A stretch of 64,000 nucleotides of DNA from Sphingobium ummariense RL-3 (GCF_000447205.1 NZ_AUWY01000023.1:71850-135849), one strand, 5' to 3'; shown: positions 46,641-57,589, counted from the first letter of the stretch. Program-made: numbers and translations. The notes: generated by a model not told the origin, from the letters alone.

Positions 46641-48238
46641 GCGCACCCGTCCTCGATACGAAACTCTCGCCCGACAGCGACGCTTTCCGCAGCAACGCCG
46701 CGCATAATCGCGCGCTGGTGGATGAGTTGCGCGCAAAGGTCGCCGCCGCCGCGCGCGGCGGATCGGACAGCGCGCGGGACAAGCATGTCGCGCGCGGCAA
46801 GCTGCTCCCCCGCGACCGCGTCGAACGGCTGCTCGATCCCGGCAGCCCCTTCCTCGAAGTCGGCCAGCTCGCCGCCAACGGCCTCTACAATGATGAAGTG
46901 CCCGGTGCGGGCATCGTCGCCGGCATCGGCCGCGTCGCCGGCCGACAAGTGATGATCGCCTGCAACGATGCGACGGTGAAGGGCGGCACCTACTTCCCGA
47001 TGACGGTGAAGAAGCATCTGCGCGCGCAGGAGATCGCGCTCGAAAACCGCCTGCCCTGCGTCTACCTCGTCGACAGCGGCGGCGCGAACCTCCCCAACCA
47101 GGCGGAGGTCTTCCCGGACAAGGACCATTTCGGCCGCATCTTCTACAATCAGGCGCAGATGTCGGCGCGCGGCATCCCCCAGATCGCCTGCGTCATGGGC
47201 AGCTGCACGGCGGGTGGTGCCTATGTCCCGGCGATGTGCGACGAAAGCGTCATCGTCCGCAACCAGGGCACCATCTTCCTCGCCGGCCCGCCGCTGGTGC
47301 AGGCGGCGACGGGCGAGGTCATCAGCGCCGAGGATCTCGGCGGTGGCGACCTCCACGGTCGCAAATCGGGCGTGGTCGATCATGTCGCAGAGAATGACGA
47401 CCATGCGCTGACCATCGTCCGCGACATCGTCTCGACCCTCCAGCCCGATGCCATGCCGGACGTCAACCTGCGCGACCCGCGCGCGCCGCTTTACGACGCG
47501 AGCGATCTCTATGGCATCGTGCCGCAGGATGTCCGCGCGCCCTATGACGTGCGCGAGGTGATCGCGCGGATCGTGGACGGCAGCGAATTCCACGAGTTCA
47601 AGGCGCTCTACGGCACCACGCTCGTCTGCGGCTTCGCCCATATCTGGGGGATGCCGGTCGCCATCCTCGCCAATAACGGCGTCCTGTTCAGCGAGAGCGC
47701 GGTCAAAGGCGCGCATTTCATCGAACTCGCCTGCCAGCGGCGCATACCTTTGCTGTTCCTCCAGAATATCTCCGGCTTCATGGTCGGCGGCAAATATGAG
47801 GCGGAGGGGATCGCCAAGAACGGCGCAAAGCTCGTCACCGCCGTCGCCACCGCGCAGGTTCCCAAGATCACCGTGCTGATCGGCGGCAGCTTCGGCGCGG
47901 GCAATTACGGCATGTGCGGGCGCGCCTACGGCCCGCGTTTCCTCTTCACCTGGCCCAACAGCCGCATCTCGGTCATGGGCGGAGAGCAGGCGGCGAGCGT
48001 GCTGGCGACCGTCAACCGCGACGCCGCCAACTGGACGCCCGAACAGGCCGAAGCCTTCAAGGCGCCGATCCGCCAGCGCTTCGAGGATGAAGGCAATCCC
48101 TATTACGCCACCGCGCGCTTGTGGGACGACGGCGTCATCGATCCCGCACAGACCCGCGACGTGCTGGGCCTAGCCTTCGCCGCCACGCTGAACGCGCCGA
48201 TCGAACAGCGCGCGCAGTTTGGCGTGTTCCGGATGTGA
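46637..48238 (+). CDS. mccB: Methylcrotonoyl-CoA carboxylase carboxyltransferase (beta) subunit
   Basis: The 533-residue carboxyltransferase transfers CO2 from biotin to 3-methylcrotonyl-CoA, giving 3-methylglutaconyl-CoA. The crotonase-like halves have [37 protein letters not shown] and, in the second half, [15 protein letters not shown] and [20 protein letters not shown], all typical of MCC-beta. It is coupled to ivd. The biotin-carrying partner (mccA) lies downstream, beyond a 430-bp insertion carrying an unrelated gene on the other strand. Confidence 0.94.
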   Translation: MSAPVLDTKLSPDSDAFRSNAAHNRALVDELRAKVAAAARGGSDSARDKHVARGKLLPRDRVERLLDPGSPFLEVGQLAANGLYNDEVPGAGIVAGIGRVAGRQVMIACNDATVKGGTYFPMTVKKHLRAQEIALENRLPCVYLVDSGGANLPNQAEVFPDKDHFGRIFYNQAQMSARGIPQIACVMGSCTAGGAYVPAMCDESVIVRNQGTIFLAGPPLVQAATGEVISAEDLGGGDLHGRKSGVVDHVAENDDHALTIVRDIVSTLQPDAMPDVNLRDPRAPLYDASDLYGIVPQDVRAPYDVREVIARIVDGSEFHEFKALYGTTLVCGFAHIWGMPVAILANNGVLFSESAVKGAHFIELACQRRIPLLFLQNISGFMVGGKYEAEGIAKNGAKLVTAVATAQVPKITVLIGGSFGAGNYGMCGRAYGPRFLFTWPNSRISVMGGEQAASVLATVNRDAANWTPEQAEAFKAPIRQRFEDEGNPYYATARLWDDGVIDPAQTRDVLGLAFAATLNAPIEQRAQFGVFRM

Positions 48239-48258
48239 TGCGGTCAGGCGCGCTCTTG

Positions 48259-48294
48259 TCATTCCTCCCCCAGCTTGTCTGGGGGAGGGGGACC
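48259..48294 (-). repeat. Inverted hairpin repeat, left copy bounding the DUF559 gene
   Basis: The minus strand reads GGTCCCCCTCCCCC then AGACAAGCT then GGGGGAGGAATGA. It is a 36-base unit with a CCCCC/GGGGG stem and is 33/36 identical to the copy at 48717-48752 in inverted orientation. The last codons and stop of the DUF559 gene lie inside it. Confidence 0.85.
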
Positions 48295-48687
48295 GCCCGG
48301 CGCAGCCGGGTAGGGGAGGGGCAGCCACGCCTCCGCTTGTGCCACGATGAAGCGCACGACTTCATCCAGATCGACCAGCACATCTCGCGCTGGGACACGC
48401 AAGGTCAGGATACCCTGCGCCGCGAACCAATCACCCCGCACCGCGTCCTTGTTGGGCCGGTCGCCCCGGTCATGTACGCCGCCATCGACCTCGATCGCGA
48501 GCCGGGCATCGCTGCAATAGAAGTCGAGAATGAAGACGCCGCTCGGATGCTGGCGCCTGAACTTGGGCCCGCCGGGACGGCACCGCAGCACCTGCCACAG
48601 CAGCACGTCCGGCAAGCTCATCGCGCGTCGCAGCCGGCGCGCCTTGCCGATGCTTCCCCGCGCCTTGGGCGCTCTGTCTTTGAGCAT
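48259..48687 (-). CDS. DUF559 (endonuclease-like) protein inserted in the leucine operon
   Basis: The 142-residue protein has the DUF559 fold, related to very-short-patch-repair and other PD-(D/E)xK-type nucleases. An N-terminal RRLRRAMSLPDVLLWQVLR leads to KFRRQHPSGVFILDFYC, then ARLAIEVDGGVHD. The D in LDFY, the E in AIEVDG and nearby histidines are the likely active-site positions. The C-terminal tail (LPYPAAPGGPPPPDKLGEE) is encoded by the flanking repeat. The gene sits opposite to the operon between mccB and mccA, the only break in an otherwise tight cluster. I chose the ATG at 48687; an upstream frame would run into the right-hand repeat. Confidence 0.8.
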   Translation of the reverse strand: MLKDRAPKARGSIGKARRLRRAMSLPDVLLWQVLRCRPGGPKFRRQHPSGVFILDFYCSDARLAIEVDGGVHDRGDRPNKDAVRGDWFAAQGILTLRVPARDVLVDLDEVVRFIVAQAEAWLPLPYPAAPGGPPPPDKLGEE

Positions 48688-48716
48688 CGCGACACCCCCT
48701 CCATCATGCTTCGCAT

Positions 48717-48752
48717 GGTCCCCCTCCCCGAGACAAGCTCGGGGAGGATTGA
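48717..48752 (+). repeat. Inverted hairpin repeat, right copy bounding the DUF559 gene
   Basis: GGTCCCCCTCCCCG then AGACAAGCT then CGGGGAGGATTGA. Compared with the left copy the outer stem pair next to the loop is changed C:G to G:C on both sides, keeping the hairpin. It ends 12 bp before the mccA start codon. Confidence 0.85.
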
Positions 48753-48764
48753 TCGGAGCCAACC

Positions 48765-50627
48765 ATGATCGCCTCCCTCCTCATCGCCAATCGGGGCGAG
48801 ATCGCCTGCCGCATCATCCGCACCGCGCGGGCGATGGGAATCCGCACCGTCGCGGTCTATTCGGACGCCGACGCGCAGGCGCTCCACGTCCGATCCGCTG
48901 ATGAGGCGGTCCATATCGGCTCATCGCCGGCGCGCGAATCCTATCTGGTCGGCGAGAAGATCATCGCCGCCGCGAAGGCGACCGGCGCGGAAGCCATCCA
49001 CCCCGGCTATGGCTTCCTGTCCGAAAATGCCGATTTCGCGCAGGCGGTGATCGACGCCGGGCTCATCTGGGTCGGGCCGCGGCCTCACAGCATCCGCGCC
49101 ATGGGGCTCAAGGACGCGGCCAAGAAGCTGATGCAGGACGCTGGCGTCCCCACCACGCCCGGCTATCTGGGCGAGGACCAAAGCAAGGCGCGCCTGAAGG
49201 CCGAGGCCGACGCCATCGGCTACCCCGTCCTCATCAAGGCGGTCGCGGGCGGCGGTGGCAAGGGGATGCGCAAGGTCGATGCGGCAGCCGACTTCGCCGA
49301 AGCACTCGCCTCCTGTCGGCGCGAGGCGGCGTCCAGCTTCGGCAACGACGCCGTGCTGCTCGAAAAATATATCACCAACCCGCGCCATATCGAGGTGCAG
49401 GTGTTCGGCGACACCCATGGCAATGTCGTCCACCTGTTCGAGCGCGACTGCTCGCTCCAGCGTCGCCACCAGAAGGTGATCGAGGAAGCGCCGGCGCCCG
49501 GCATGACCGAGTTCACCCGCGCCGCCATCTGCGACGCCGCCGTCCGCGCTGCGAAGGCGGTGGACTATGTCGGCGCGGGCACGATCGAATTCATCGCCGA
49601 CGGTTCGGCCGGCCATATCAAGCCCGACCGCGTCTGGTTCATGGAGATGAACACCCGGCTCCAGGTCGAACATCCAGTGACCGAGGAGATCACCGGCGTC
49701 GATCTCGTCGAATGGCAGCTCCGCGTCGCGTCGGGCGAACCGTTGCCGAAGAAGCAGCACGAACTGTCGATCAACGGCCACGCCATCGAAGCGCGCCTCT
49801 ATGCCGAAGACCCGGCCAAGGGCTTCCTGCCGAGCATCGGCAGACTGGAGCGGTTCGAACTCGACGGCAGCGTCCGTATCGACAAGGGAGTCTATCAGGG
49901 TGCGAGTATCTCCCCCTATTACGACCCGATGATCGCCAAGATGATCGCCCACTCGAGCGACCGCGAGGGTGCACGCGAAGATCTGGTCCGCGCGCTCAAC
50001 GACAGCGTCATCTGGCCCGTTCGTACCAATGCCGCCTTTCTCATGAACCTGCTCGATCACCCGGATTTCGTCGCCGGATCGGTGGACACCGGCCTTATCG
50101 AGCGGGCGGGCGAAACGCTGATGCCGCCGGATGCGCCCTCGGACGATCTGCTGTCCGATTCCACCGGAGACTATGGGCGGCAGGCGCTGGCCGGATTCCG
50201 GCTGAACGCCCCGCCTCGGCGGGAGGTCGTACTGGCGGTCAATGGCCAGATCAGGACGGCGCACATGCCGCTCCATGACTATGTGGATCAGAAGCCGCTC
50301 GCTGGCCCCGCTGACCCGCCTTCAGAGATGTTCTGGACCGAAGAGGGACAAACCTGGCGGATCGGCCCGCTGCGCGTATCGGGCGCTGCCACCGGCGCAG
50401 CCTCCGACGGGGCAATCCTGTCGCCCATGCCGGGCCGCATCATCGCCGTCGCCGTCTCACCAGATGAGCGGGTCACCAAGGGCCAGAAGCTGCTTACCCT
50501 CGAAGCCATGAAAATGGAGCACAGCCTGGTCGCGCCTTTCGACGGCACCGTGACGGAGCTGAACGCGGCCGAAGGCGGGCAGGTGAGTGAAGGAGCGCTG
50601 CTGGCCAAGATCGAGAAGGCGGACTAG
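48765..50627 (+). CDS. mccA: Methylcrotonoyl-CoA carboxylase biotin-containing (alpha) subunit
   Basis: The 620-residue protein has the biotin carboxylase domain (about 1-450; LIANRGEIACRIIRTARAMG at the start, the GGGGKGMRKV ATP-grasp loop, and EMNTRLQVEHPVTE). A spacer and a C-terminal biotinyl domain follow, with the attachment motif EAMKMEH near 583. It carboxylates its biotin with ATP and bicarbonate and passes CO2 to MccB. Because ivd and mccB precede it, 3-methylcrotonyl-CoA is the likely substrate rather than propionyl-CoA. It follows the DUF559 insertion. Confidence 0.92.
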   Translation: MIASLLIANRGEIACRIIRTARAMGIRTVAVYSDADAQALHVRSADEAVHIGSSPARESYLVGEKIIAAAKATGAEAIHPGYGFLSENADFAQAVIDAGLIWVGPRPHSIRAMGLKDAAKKLMQDAGVPTTPGYLGEDQSKARLKAEADAIGYPVLIKAVAGGGGKGMRKVDAAADFAEALASCRREAASSFGNDAVLLEKYITNPRHIEVQVFGDTHGNVVHLFERDCSLQRRHQKVIEEAPAPGMTEFTRAAICDAAVRAAKAVDYVGAGTIEFIADGSAGHIKPDRVWFMEMNTRLQVEHPVTEEITGVDLVEWQLRVASGEPLPKKQHELSINGHAIEARLYAEDPAKGFLPSIGRLERFELDGSVRIDKGVYQGASISPYYDPMIAKMIAHSSDREGAREDLVRALNDSVIWPVRTNAAFLMNLLDHPDFVAGSVDTGLIERAGETLMPPDAPSDDLLSDSTGDYGRQALAGFRLNAPPRREVVLAVNGQIRTAHMPLHDYVDQKPLAGPADPPSEMFWTEEGQTWRIGPLRVSGAATGAASDGAILSPMPGRIIAVAVSPDERVTKGQKLLTLEAMKMEHSLVAPFDGTVTELNAAEGGQVSEGALLAKIEKAD

Positions 50628-50656
50628 CACGGCGTCGGCAGGATCGGGAGGTCAGG

Positions 50657-51109
50657 ATGGCAGGCAGATATTTCGACCAGTGGCAGGTGGGCGACAGCAT
50701 CGCCCATGAAATCCGCCGCACCGTGACGGAGACCGACAATCTCCTCTTCTCGACGATGACCCACAATCCCCAGCCGCTCCATATCGACGTCGAGGCGGCG
50801 CGGGCGAGCGAGTTCGGACAGATCCTCGTCAACGGCACTTTCACCTTCGCGCTGATGGTGGGCCTGTCGGTCGGCGACACGACCTTGGGCACGCTGGTCG
50901 CCAATCTCGGCTACGACAAGCTGATCATGCCCAACCCGGTCTTCATCGGCGACACGCTCCGCTGCGAGACCGAAGTGACCGACCTCAAACCCAGCAGGTC
51001 CCGGCCCACCGCCGGCATCGTCACCTTCACCCATCGTCTGCGGAACCAGCGCGACGAGGTCGTCTGCCAATGCCTGCGCACAGCGCTGATCAAGCGGTCC
51101 GACGCATGA
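50657..51109 (+). CDS. MaoC-family hydratase (itaconyl-/methylglutaconyl-CoA hydratase candidate)
   Basis: The 150-residue hotdog-fold protein has a MaoC pattern: MTHNPQPLHIDVEAARASEFGQ contains the catalytic D/N and H positions, and ILVNGTFTFALMVGLSV follows. In the same operon position Mycobacterium tuberculosis has Rv2499c, a MaoC-type hydratase next to FadE19, AccA1/AccD1 and the CitE-like Rv2498c. I infer that this enzyme hydrates 3-methylglutaconyl-CoA and/or itaconyl-CoA in place of the crotonase LiuC. Its stop overlaps the next gene by four bases. Confidence 0.8.
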   Translation: MAGRYFDQWQVGDSIAHEIRRTVTETDNLLFSTMTHNPQPLHIDVEAARASEFGQILVNGTFTFALMVGLSVGDTTLGTLVANLGYDKLIMPNPVFIGDTLRCETEVTDLKPSRSRPTAGIVTFTHRLRNQRDEVVCQCLRTALIKRSDA

Positions 51110-51963
51110 TCCTGCGCTCGCTGCTCTTCGTTCCCGCCGACCGGCCCGATCGCTTCGCCAAGGCGGCCGCCAGCGGGGCCGACGCGATCATCCTCGACCT
51201 GGAGGACTCGGTCCTGCCGGAGCGGAAGGCCGCAGGGCGCGCCGCCCTCGCCGAATGGCTCTCCGCCGAACGCCCCATTCCAGCCTTCGTGCGCGTCAAT
51301 CCGCTGGCGACGGGCCTCACCGCGGCTGATCTCAAAGCCGTGATGCCCGGCGCGCCGGACGGCATCGTCCTGCCCAAGGCGGAGGGAAGCGCAAGCATCG
51401 ACGCCATCGCCGCCCTGATGGGCGAGCTTTCCGTTCCCATCCTCCCGATCGCCACGGAGACACCCGCCGCGCTTTTTGCGCTCGGGAGCTATGCAACCGT
51501 GGGCGAGCGGCTGGCGGGCCTCACCTGGGGAGCGGAGGACCTGCCGGCGGCGATCGGCGCCACGACATCGCGCGAGCCGGACGGCCGCTATACCCCCCCC
51601 TATGAGTTGGTCCGCTCGCTCGCCCTCTTCGCCGCCCACGCCGCGGGAGTGGCCGCGATAGAGACGGTCTATCCCGACGTGGGCGATGCCGATGGCCTCA
51701 CGGCTTATGTCGCCCGCGCCCGGAGGGATGGTTTCACCGGCATGATGGCGATCCATCCCCGCCAGGTGGAGATCATAAACAGGGGGTTCACCCCGACCGA
51801 GCAGGAACTGCGCCACGCCCGGGCGGTGGTGGAGGCGTTCCGCACGAACGACGGCGCTGGCGCACTTCTGCTGGAAGGCCGGATGATCGACCGGCCCCAT
51901 CTGGTGCAGGCCGAACGGCTCCTCGCCCTGGCGGACAGGCTCGCCCCGCCGCCATCAATGTAG
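51106..51963 (+). CDS. CitE-like/HpcH-family CoA-ester lyase
   Basis: The 285-residue TIM-barrel protein has the HpcH/HpaI-citrate lyase beta pattern: RSLLFVPADRPDRFAKA, DAIILDLEDSVLPERK with the metal/substrate acidic residues, VRVNPLATG, and LTWGAEDLPAAIGA. It would split a 3-hydroxy-3-methylacyl-CoA. In M. tuberculosis the CitE-like Rv2498c next to the same set of genes cleaves (R)-HMG-CoA and (S)-citramalyl-CoA; the matched neighbourhood here suggests the same role instead of the classical HMG-CoA lyase LiuE. It is coupled to the MaoC gene and its 3' end overlaps the convergent DUF3422 gene by 9 bases. Confidence 0.85.
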   Translation: MILRSLLFVPADRPDRFAKAAASGADAIILDLEDSVLPERKAAGRAALAEWLSAERPIPAFVRVNPLATGLTAADLKAVMPGAPDGIVLPKAEGSASIDAIAALMGELSVPILPIATETPAALFALGSYATVGERLAGLTWGAEDLPAAIGATTSREPDGRYTPPYELVRSLALFAAHAAGVAAIETVYPDVGDADGLTAYVARARRDGFTGMMAIHPRQVEIINRGFTPTEQELRHARAVVEAFRTNDGAGALLLEGRMIDRPHLVQAERLLALADRLAPPPSM

Positions 51964-53223
51964 AGAGATCAGGCGCCTCCTGAGGCGGCCGAGCAGCAGG
52001 AACGCCGCCAGTACAACCAGCGGCACCGCCAGGCCAAGCGCCAGGGTCGACGAAAATCCGTGCCACAGCTTCTCTGCCGCCTTGGCCGGATAGGACAGCA
52101 GGCCGAGCGCATAATAGCTGATCGCTACCACCGACAATCCTTCCACCAAGTGCTGCAGGCGCAGCTGCATCCGCGCGCTGCGGTCCATGGAGGCGAGCAG
52201 CCGGCCGTTCTGGTTCTCGATGCGCGTCTCGATCCGTGTGCGCAGCAGCGCCGTGAACTGCGCTGTCCGGTCATTCAGTTGCGCGTGGCGCGCGGTGAAG
52301 GCGGCGCAGGTGCGCACCGCCGGGTTGAAGCGCCGCGCCGTGAAATCGGCGAGCGACTGGAAGCCCGGGATCGGCCGCGCATCCAGTTCCCGCAGCCTTT
52401 CCCCCACGATCTGGGCATAGGCGGCGGTCGCGCTCAGCCGGTAGTCGCAATGGCCGGCAACGCTCAGCAGCTCGGCAGACAGCCCGGTGAGGTCGGCCAA
52501 GAGATCGTCATCGCGGGACTGGTCCGTCGTCAACGCCAGCCCGATCTGCGCGAGCCGCTGGTCGAGCGTATCGAGCTTCGTCCAGTTGTCGCGGGCGATG
52601 GCCAGGCCCAGCAGCGCGAGGTTGCGGTAATTTCCCAGTTCCTGCAGCCGCTGGAGCGCGCGGGCGATGTCGCCGCTCGCCATGCCGTTGGCGGCGAACA
52701 CCATGCGCCCCATGCCATCCTCATGGATGCGGAAATCGGCCCAGATGCGCCCGCCTCCGGCGATGTGGCAGCTGACCAGATGGTCGCCGTCGAAATCGGC
52801 GGCGGCGACCGCGTCCTGCGCCTGCCTGTCATCCTCCACCAGCAGGACATGGTTGGCGCGCACCACCTCGCCCGGCAGGGCGTCCAGCCATGCCATGGCC
52901 TGCAGCCGCGCGGGATCGGTGAAAGGCTGCCAGTCGAACGGCGCTGCCGCCGCTCCACAGAAGATCAGCGATGCAGTGCTTGCCTCGCTGTGCAGTTCCC
53001 ACATCGCGGCGACATCCGGGGACCAGCGCCCGGTGGCATGGCGATGCTCCGGCCGGTCCAGCCGGGGCATGCTGTCGACCGCTGCACGCTCATCCTCGCG
53101 GTCCTCGGGCGCGACCATGCGCACCACCTGGATCAGCCGGGCGGGCGGCTCGAAGCCCGGCAGCCGGCGCAGGTGCATTTCCCCCACGACCTGTCGTCGC
53201 AGCGGATGTTCTATGAACGCCAT
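51955..53223 (-). CDS. DUF3422 family membrane-anchored protein
   Basis: The 422-residue protein matches the DUF3422 family of Proteobacteria. It begins with LRRQVVGEMHLRRLPGFEPP, has a mostly helical soluble middle with charged coiled-coil-like segments (about 200-360), and ends in two hydrophobic helices (about 365-385 and 395-415). Function is unknown. The two C-terminal helices suggest an inner-membrane protein with a large cytoplasmic domain. It overlaps the end of the CitE-like gene, so the two transcripts converge. Confidence 0.82.
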   Translation of the reverse strand: MAFIEHPLRRQVVGEMHLRRLPGFEPPARLIQVVRMVAPEDREDERAAVDSMPRLDRPEHRHATGRWSPDVAAMWELHSEASTASLIFCGAAAAPFDWQPFTDPARLQAMAWLDALPGEVVRANHVLLVEDDRQAQDAVAAADFDGDHLVSCHIAGGGRIWADFRIHEDGMGRMVFAANGMASGDIARALQRLQELGNYRNLALLGLAIARDNWTKLDTLDQRLAQIGLALTTDQSRDDDLLADLTGLSAELLSVAGHCDYRLSATAAYAQIVGERLRELDARPIPGFQSLADFTARRFNPAVRTCAAFTARHAQLNDRTAQFTALLRTRIETRIENQNGRLLASMDRSARMQLRLQHLVEGLSVVAISYYALGLLSYPAKAAEKLWHGFSSTLALGLAVPLVVLAAFLLLGRLRRRLISLH

Positions 53224-53336
53224 CGTGACCTCCCCTCCCGGTGGTAACGCTACCGTCCTATACCCGCCGACCCGGTCTTGGATAGGGCGTAACGCAACAT
53301 CGCCGATCGCGGGGCGTCACCGGAAAGGAAAGGCGA

Positions 53337-55549
53337 TCAGGCGATGGCCGTCCCGTCGGCGTGGCGCAGCAGCTTGTCGATCGTCAGCGGATAGTCGCGC
53401 AGCCGCACCCCGGTGGCGTTGTAGATCGCATTGGCGACCGCCGCCCCCGCCCCGCAGATACCCAGCTCTCCCACGCCCTTTGCCTTCATCGGCGAAGACT
53501 TGTCGTCCAGCTCGTCGACGAACAGCACGTCCTGCTGCGGAATGTCGGCATGCACCGGCACCTGATACTCCGCCATGTCGTGGTTGACGAAGAAGCCGAA
53601 GCGCGTGTCGACCACCAGTTCCTCCATCAACGCAGCGCCCGCGCCCATGGTCATCGCGCCGATCACCTGGCTGCGCGCGGACTTGGGATTGAGGATGCGG
53701 CCGGCGGCGAAGGCCCCGCCCATGCGGCGGATGCGTACCTCTGCGGTGTCGACGTCCACGCCCACCTCGCAAAAATGGGCGCCGAAGGTCGCCTGGGCAT
53801 AGCGCTTCTCGAGGTCACCATATTCCATCTTGTCCTCGGCCCACAGGCCCTCGCGCCCGGCGAGAGCACCCAGCTTTTGCGAACGGTTGCCCTGTTTCAC
53901 CAGCCCGTCCTCGAAATCGGTCTGGTCGGCAGCAAAGCCCGCCTTTTCCGCCAGCTTCGCGCGCAGCGCCATGCAGGCGGCATAGACGCCCGCCGTGGAG
54001 CTGTTGGCGCCCCACTGCCCGCCCGACCCGGCCGAGACCGGGAAGCGGCTGTCGCCCAGCTTCACCGTCACCGCCTCCAGCGGCACGCCCAGCATCTCAG
54101 CCGCCGTCTGGCCGATGATGGTATAGGTGCCCGTGCCGATGTCGGTCATGTCCGTCTCAACGGTCACCCGGCCCTCAGCGTCCACGCCAACCCGCGCGCC
54201 GGAGGTCTGGACCAGATTGTTGCGAAAGGCGCTGGCCATGCCCATGCCCACCAGCCAACGGCCATCGCGCACCTGTCCGGGCTTCGGGTTGCGGCGGTTC
54301 CATCCGAAGCGGTCTGCGCCCTGGCGCAGGCATTCGACCAGCTTGCGGCTGGAAAAGGGACGCTGCGGCCCGGCCTCGGGATCGAACTGCACGTCGTTGC
54401 GGATGCGCAGCTCTACCGGATCGACGCCGCAGGCCTCGGCCAGCTCGTCCATCGCGACCTCCAGCGCCAGCAGGCCCACCGCCTCGCCGGGCGCGCGCAT
54501 CGCGTTCCCTTCGGGCAGGTCGAGCGTCGCGAGCCGGTGGGTCGTGATGCGGTTGGCGCCCCGATACAGCAAGCGCGTCTGCTGCGCGGCTGTTTCCGGC
54601 CCGCCACCGGGCAGGTCGCCCGACCAGACATCGTGCGCGATCGCGTCGATCACGCCATTGCGGTCCGCGCCGAGGCGAATTCGCTGGATCGTCGCAGGCC
54701 GGTGCGTGGTGTTATTGGGGATCTGCGGCCGGGCGATCGCGACCTTGACCGGCCGTCCCACCTGCCGCGCGCCCAGTGCCGCCAGCAGAGCGTCCGCCCG
54801 CACGAACAGCTTCGAACCGAAGCCGCCGCCGATGTAGGGCGAGACGATCCGGACATTCTCCTTCTTGATCTTCAGCGTCTTGGCGACGTCGCCGACACCC
54901 CACGCGACCATCTGGTTCGCGGTCCAGAGCGTCAGCATGTCGCCGTTCCACGCCGCGATGGTCGCGTGCGGCTCCATCATCGCATGGCTCTGGTCGGGCG
55001 TGGTATAGGTCTGGTCGACCTTCACCGCTGCCTTGGCGAAGGCACCGTCGAAATCGCCGACGCTGGTATCGGGCTCGCTGCCAAAGCTCGCCTTGGGCTT
55101 GACGGCGTTGGCACGCTCGCCAGCGAGGTCGAAGCGGCCGGTGGCGGGCGCAAAGTCGATCTGGACCAGCTTCGCCGCGTCGCGCGCATTTTCCAGCGTG
55201 TCCGCGACGACCAGCGCCACCGCCTGCTCATAATGCTCGACCTTCGGCCCACCAAGCAGGCGGGCGGTGTTGAAATCGCCCTTCTCCAGCGGCCCGGCAT
55301 TCTCATAGGTGACGATGCCCAGCACGCCGGGCGCGGCCTCCGCCGCCTTCAGGTCGATCGAGCGGATCGTGCCGCTGGCGATCGCCGATCCGACGATCCA
55401 TCCATAGGCGGGCTTGGGCGCCGCATCGTGGCGCTCATAGGCATAGGGCGCGGTGCCGGTGACCTTCGCCGCGCCGTCGATCCGGTCGTGCGGAATGCCG
55501 ACCACGCGGCCGCGATCGATGGGATTGGTGGTTGCGGGCGTATCGAACT

Positions 55550-55553
<4 letters not shown>
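53337..55553 (-). CDS. paoC: Aldehyde oxidoreductase, molybdenum-cofactor-binding subunit (PaoC-like)
   Basis: The 738-residue protein is the Mo subunit of the xanthine oxidase family, type PaoC/YagR. The N-terminal part has the typical [21 protein letters not shown], the MPT-binding regions include [12 protein letters not shown] and [11 protein letters not shown], and the C-terminal GVGELGICG carries the catalytic glutamate. PaoABC oxidises a range of aromatic and other aldehydes to acids in the periplasm. The chaperone PaoD is not next to it. It overlaps paoB by four bases. Confidence 0.9.
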
Positions 55554-56502
<949 letters not shown>

Positions 56503-56506
<4 letters not shown>

Positions 56507-57135
56507 GCCTTGGCCTCCCCGGCGACATTGCGCATCGCGGCGATAATGTTGGGATAGGCGGCGCAGCGGCAGATATTGCCGCTCATCCGCTCGCGCAGTT
56601 CGGCGTCGCTCAGCGCCACCTTGTTTAGGTCGACCGTCGCGTGGCTCGGCACCCCGGCCTCGATCTCGTCCAGCACCGCCACGGCGGAACAGATCTGCCC
56701 CGGCGTGCAATAGCCGCACTGATAGCCGTCATGGACGATGAAGGCCTTCTGCATCGGGTGGAGCTTTTCGGGCGTGCCGAGGCCTTCGATCGTCGTCACC
56801 TTCTCGCCATCGTGCATGACGGCGAGCGTCAGGCAGCTGTTGATACGGCGGCCCTCGACGATCACGGTGCAGGCGCCGCACTGGCCGTGGTCGCAGCCCT
56901 TCTTGGTGCCGGTCAGATGCAGATGCTCGCGCAGCGCGTCGAGCAATGTCGTGCGCGGATCAAGCTGAAGATGCACTTCGCGCCCGTTGACGGTGAGTTC
57001 CACGGGGGTCATGCGGCCTCCTTCCTGCCTGGGTTGCGCGGCGACGGTCGATGCGCCGCCCAGCGCCGGCACGGTCGCCGCGACGGCGACGCCGCCCTGC
57101 AACAGCCCTCGGCGCGTCAAATGGTCGGACGTCAT
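56503..57135 (-). CDS. paoA: Aldehyde oxidoreductase, [2Fe-2S] subunit (PaoA-like), Tat-exported
   Basis: The 210-residue subunit has a twin-arginine signal (TRRGLLQGG with R8-R9, then a hydrophobic core to about 35), as in E. coli PaoA, whose signal exports the whole complex. Two [2Fe-2S] motifs follow: the plant-ferredoxin type [12 protein letters not shown] with a later cysteine in INSC, and CGYCTPGQ with GNICRCAAY. The ATG at 57135 has AGGAGGAGGATCGCC upstream; an upstream extension is unlikely. It leads the paoABC operon. Confidence 0.9.
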
Positions 57136-57396
57136 GGCGATCCTCCTCCTGCTGAAATGCCATACGAAGAGCGAATGCGATCGATCCGCGAGAGTCGGGA
57201 AAAACGTGTCGCGCGAGGGTAGCAGAGGCCACGCCATTGCCAAAGCCCCGCCGGCGGCAAATGCGAGCGCGTTTTTCGCCCCGCCCGGCCGGGCAAGAAA
57301 ATTGCCGGGGAAGCGAATTGCCCCCTTGCCGAGTCAGAAGCGCACTGCTAGGTGGCCGCCTCACCCGCCGAGAGGTTCCCTCCTCCGGCCGCCAGA

Positions 57397-57471
57397 GCGG
57401 GCGTAGCTCAGGGGTAGAGCACAACCTTGCCAAGGTTGGGGTCGAGGGTTCGAATCCCTTCGCCCGCTCCA
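57397..57471 (+). tRNA. tRNA-Gly (anticodon GCC)
   Basis: A complete cloverleaf: acceptor GCGGGCG/CGCCCGC, D stem GCTC/GAGC, anticodon stem CAACC/GGTTG with loop TTGCCAA, T stem GAGGG/CCCTT, CCA encoded. tRNA 3' ends are classical integrase targets; accessory-looking genes follow. Confidence 0.96.
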
Positions 57472-57497
57472 GTTTTCCTCTTATAATTCAATAACTT

Positions 57498-57523
57498 ATG
57501 GCGGCGCCTCGGCGCCATTTTTT
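57498..57523 (+). terminator. Terminator after tRNA-Gly
   Basis: ATGGCG at 57498-57503 pairs with CGCCAT (57513-57518), closing a 9-base GC-rich loop, followed by a run of six T. Confidence 0.6.
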
Positions 57524-57589
57524 GCTTCCCCGCGCCCTCCATAAAGTCCGGGGAAGCAGGGGGGAAGCACGAGGAGGTGTGCTGCAACG

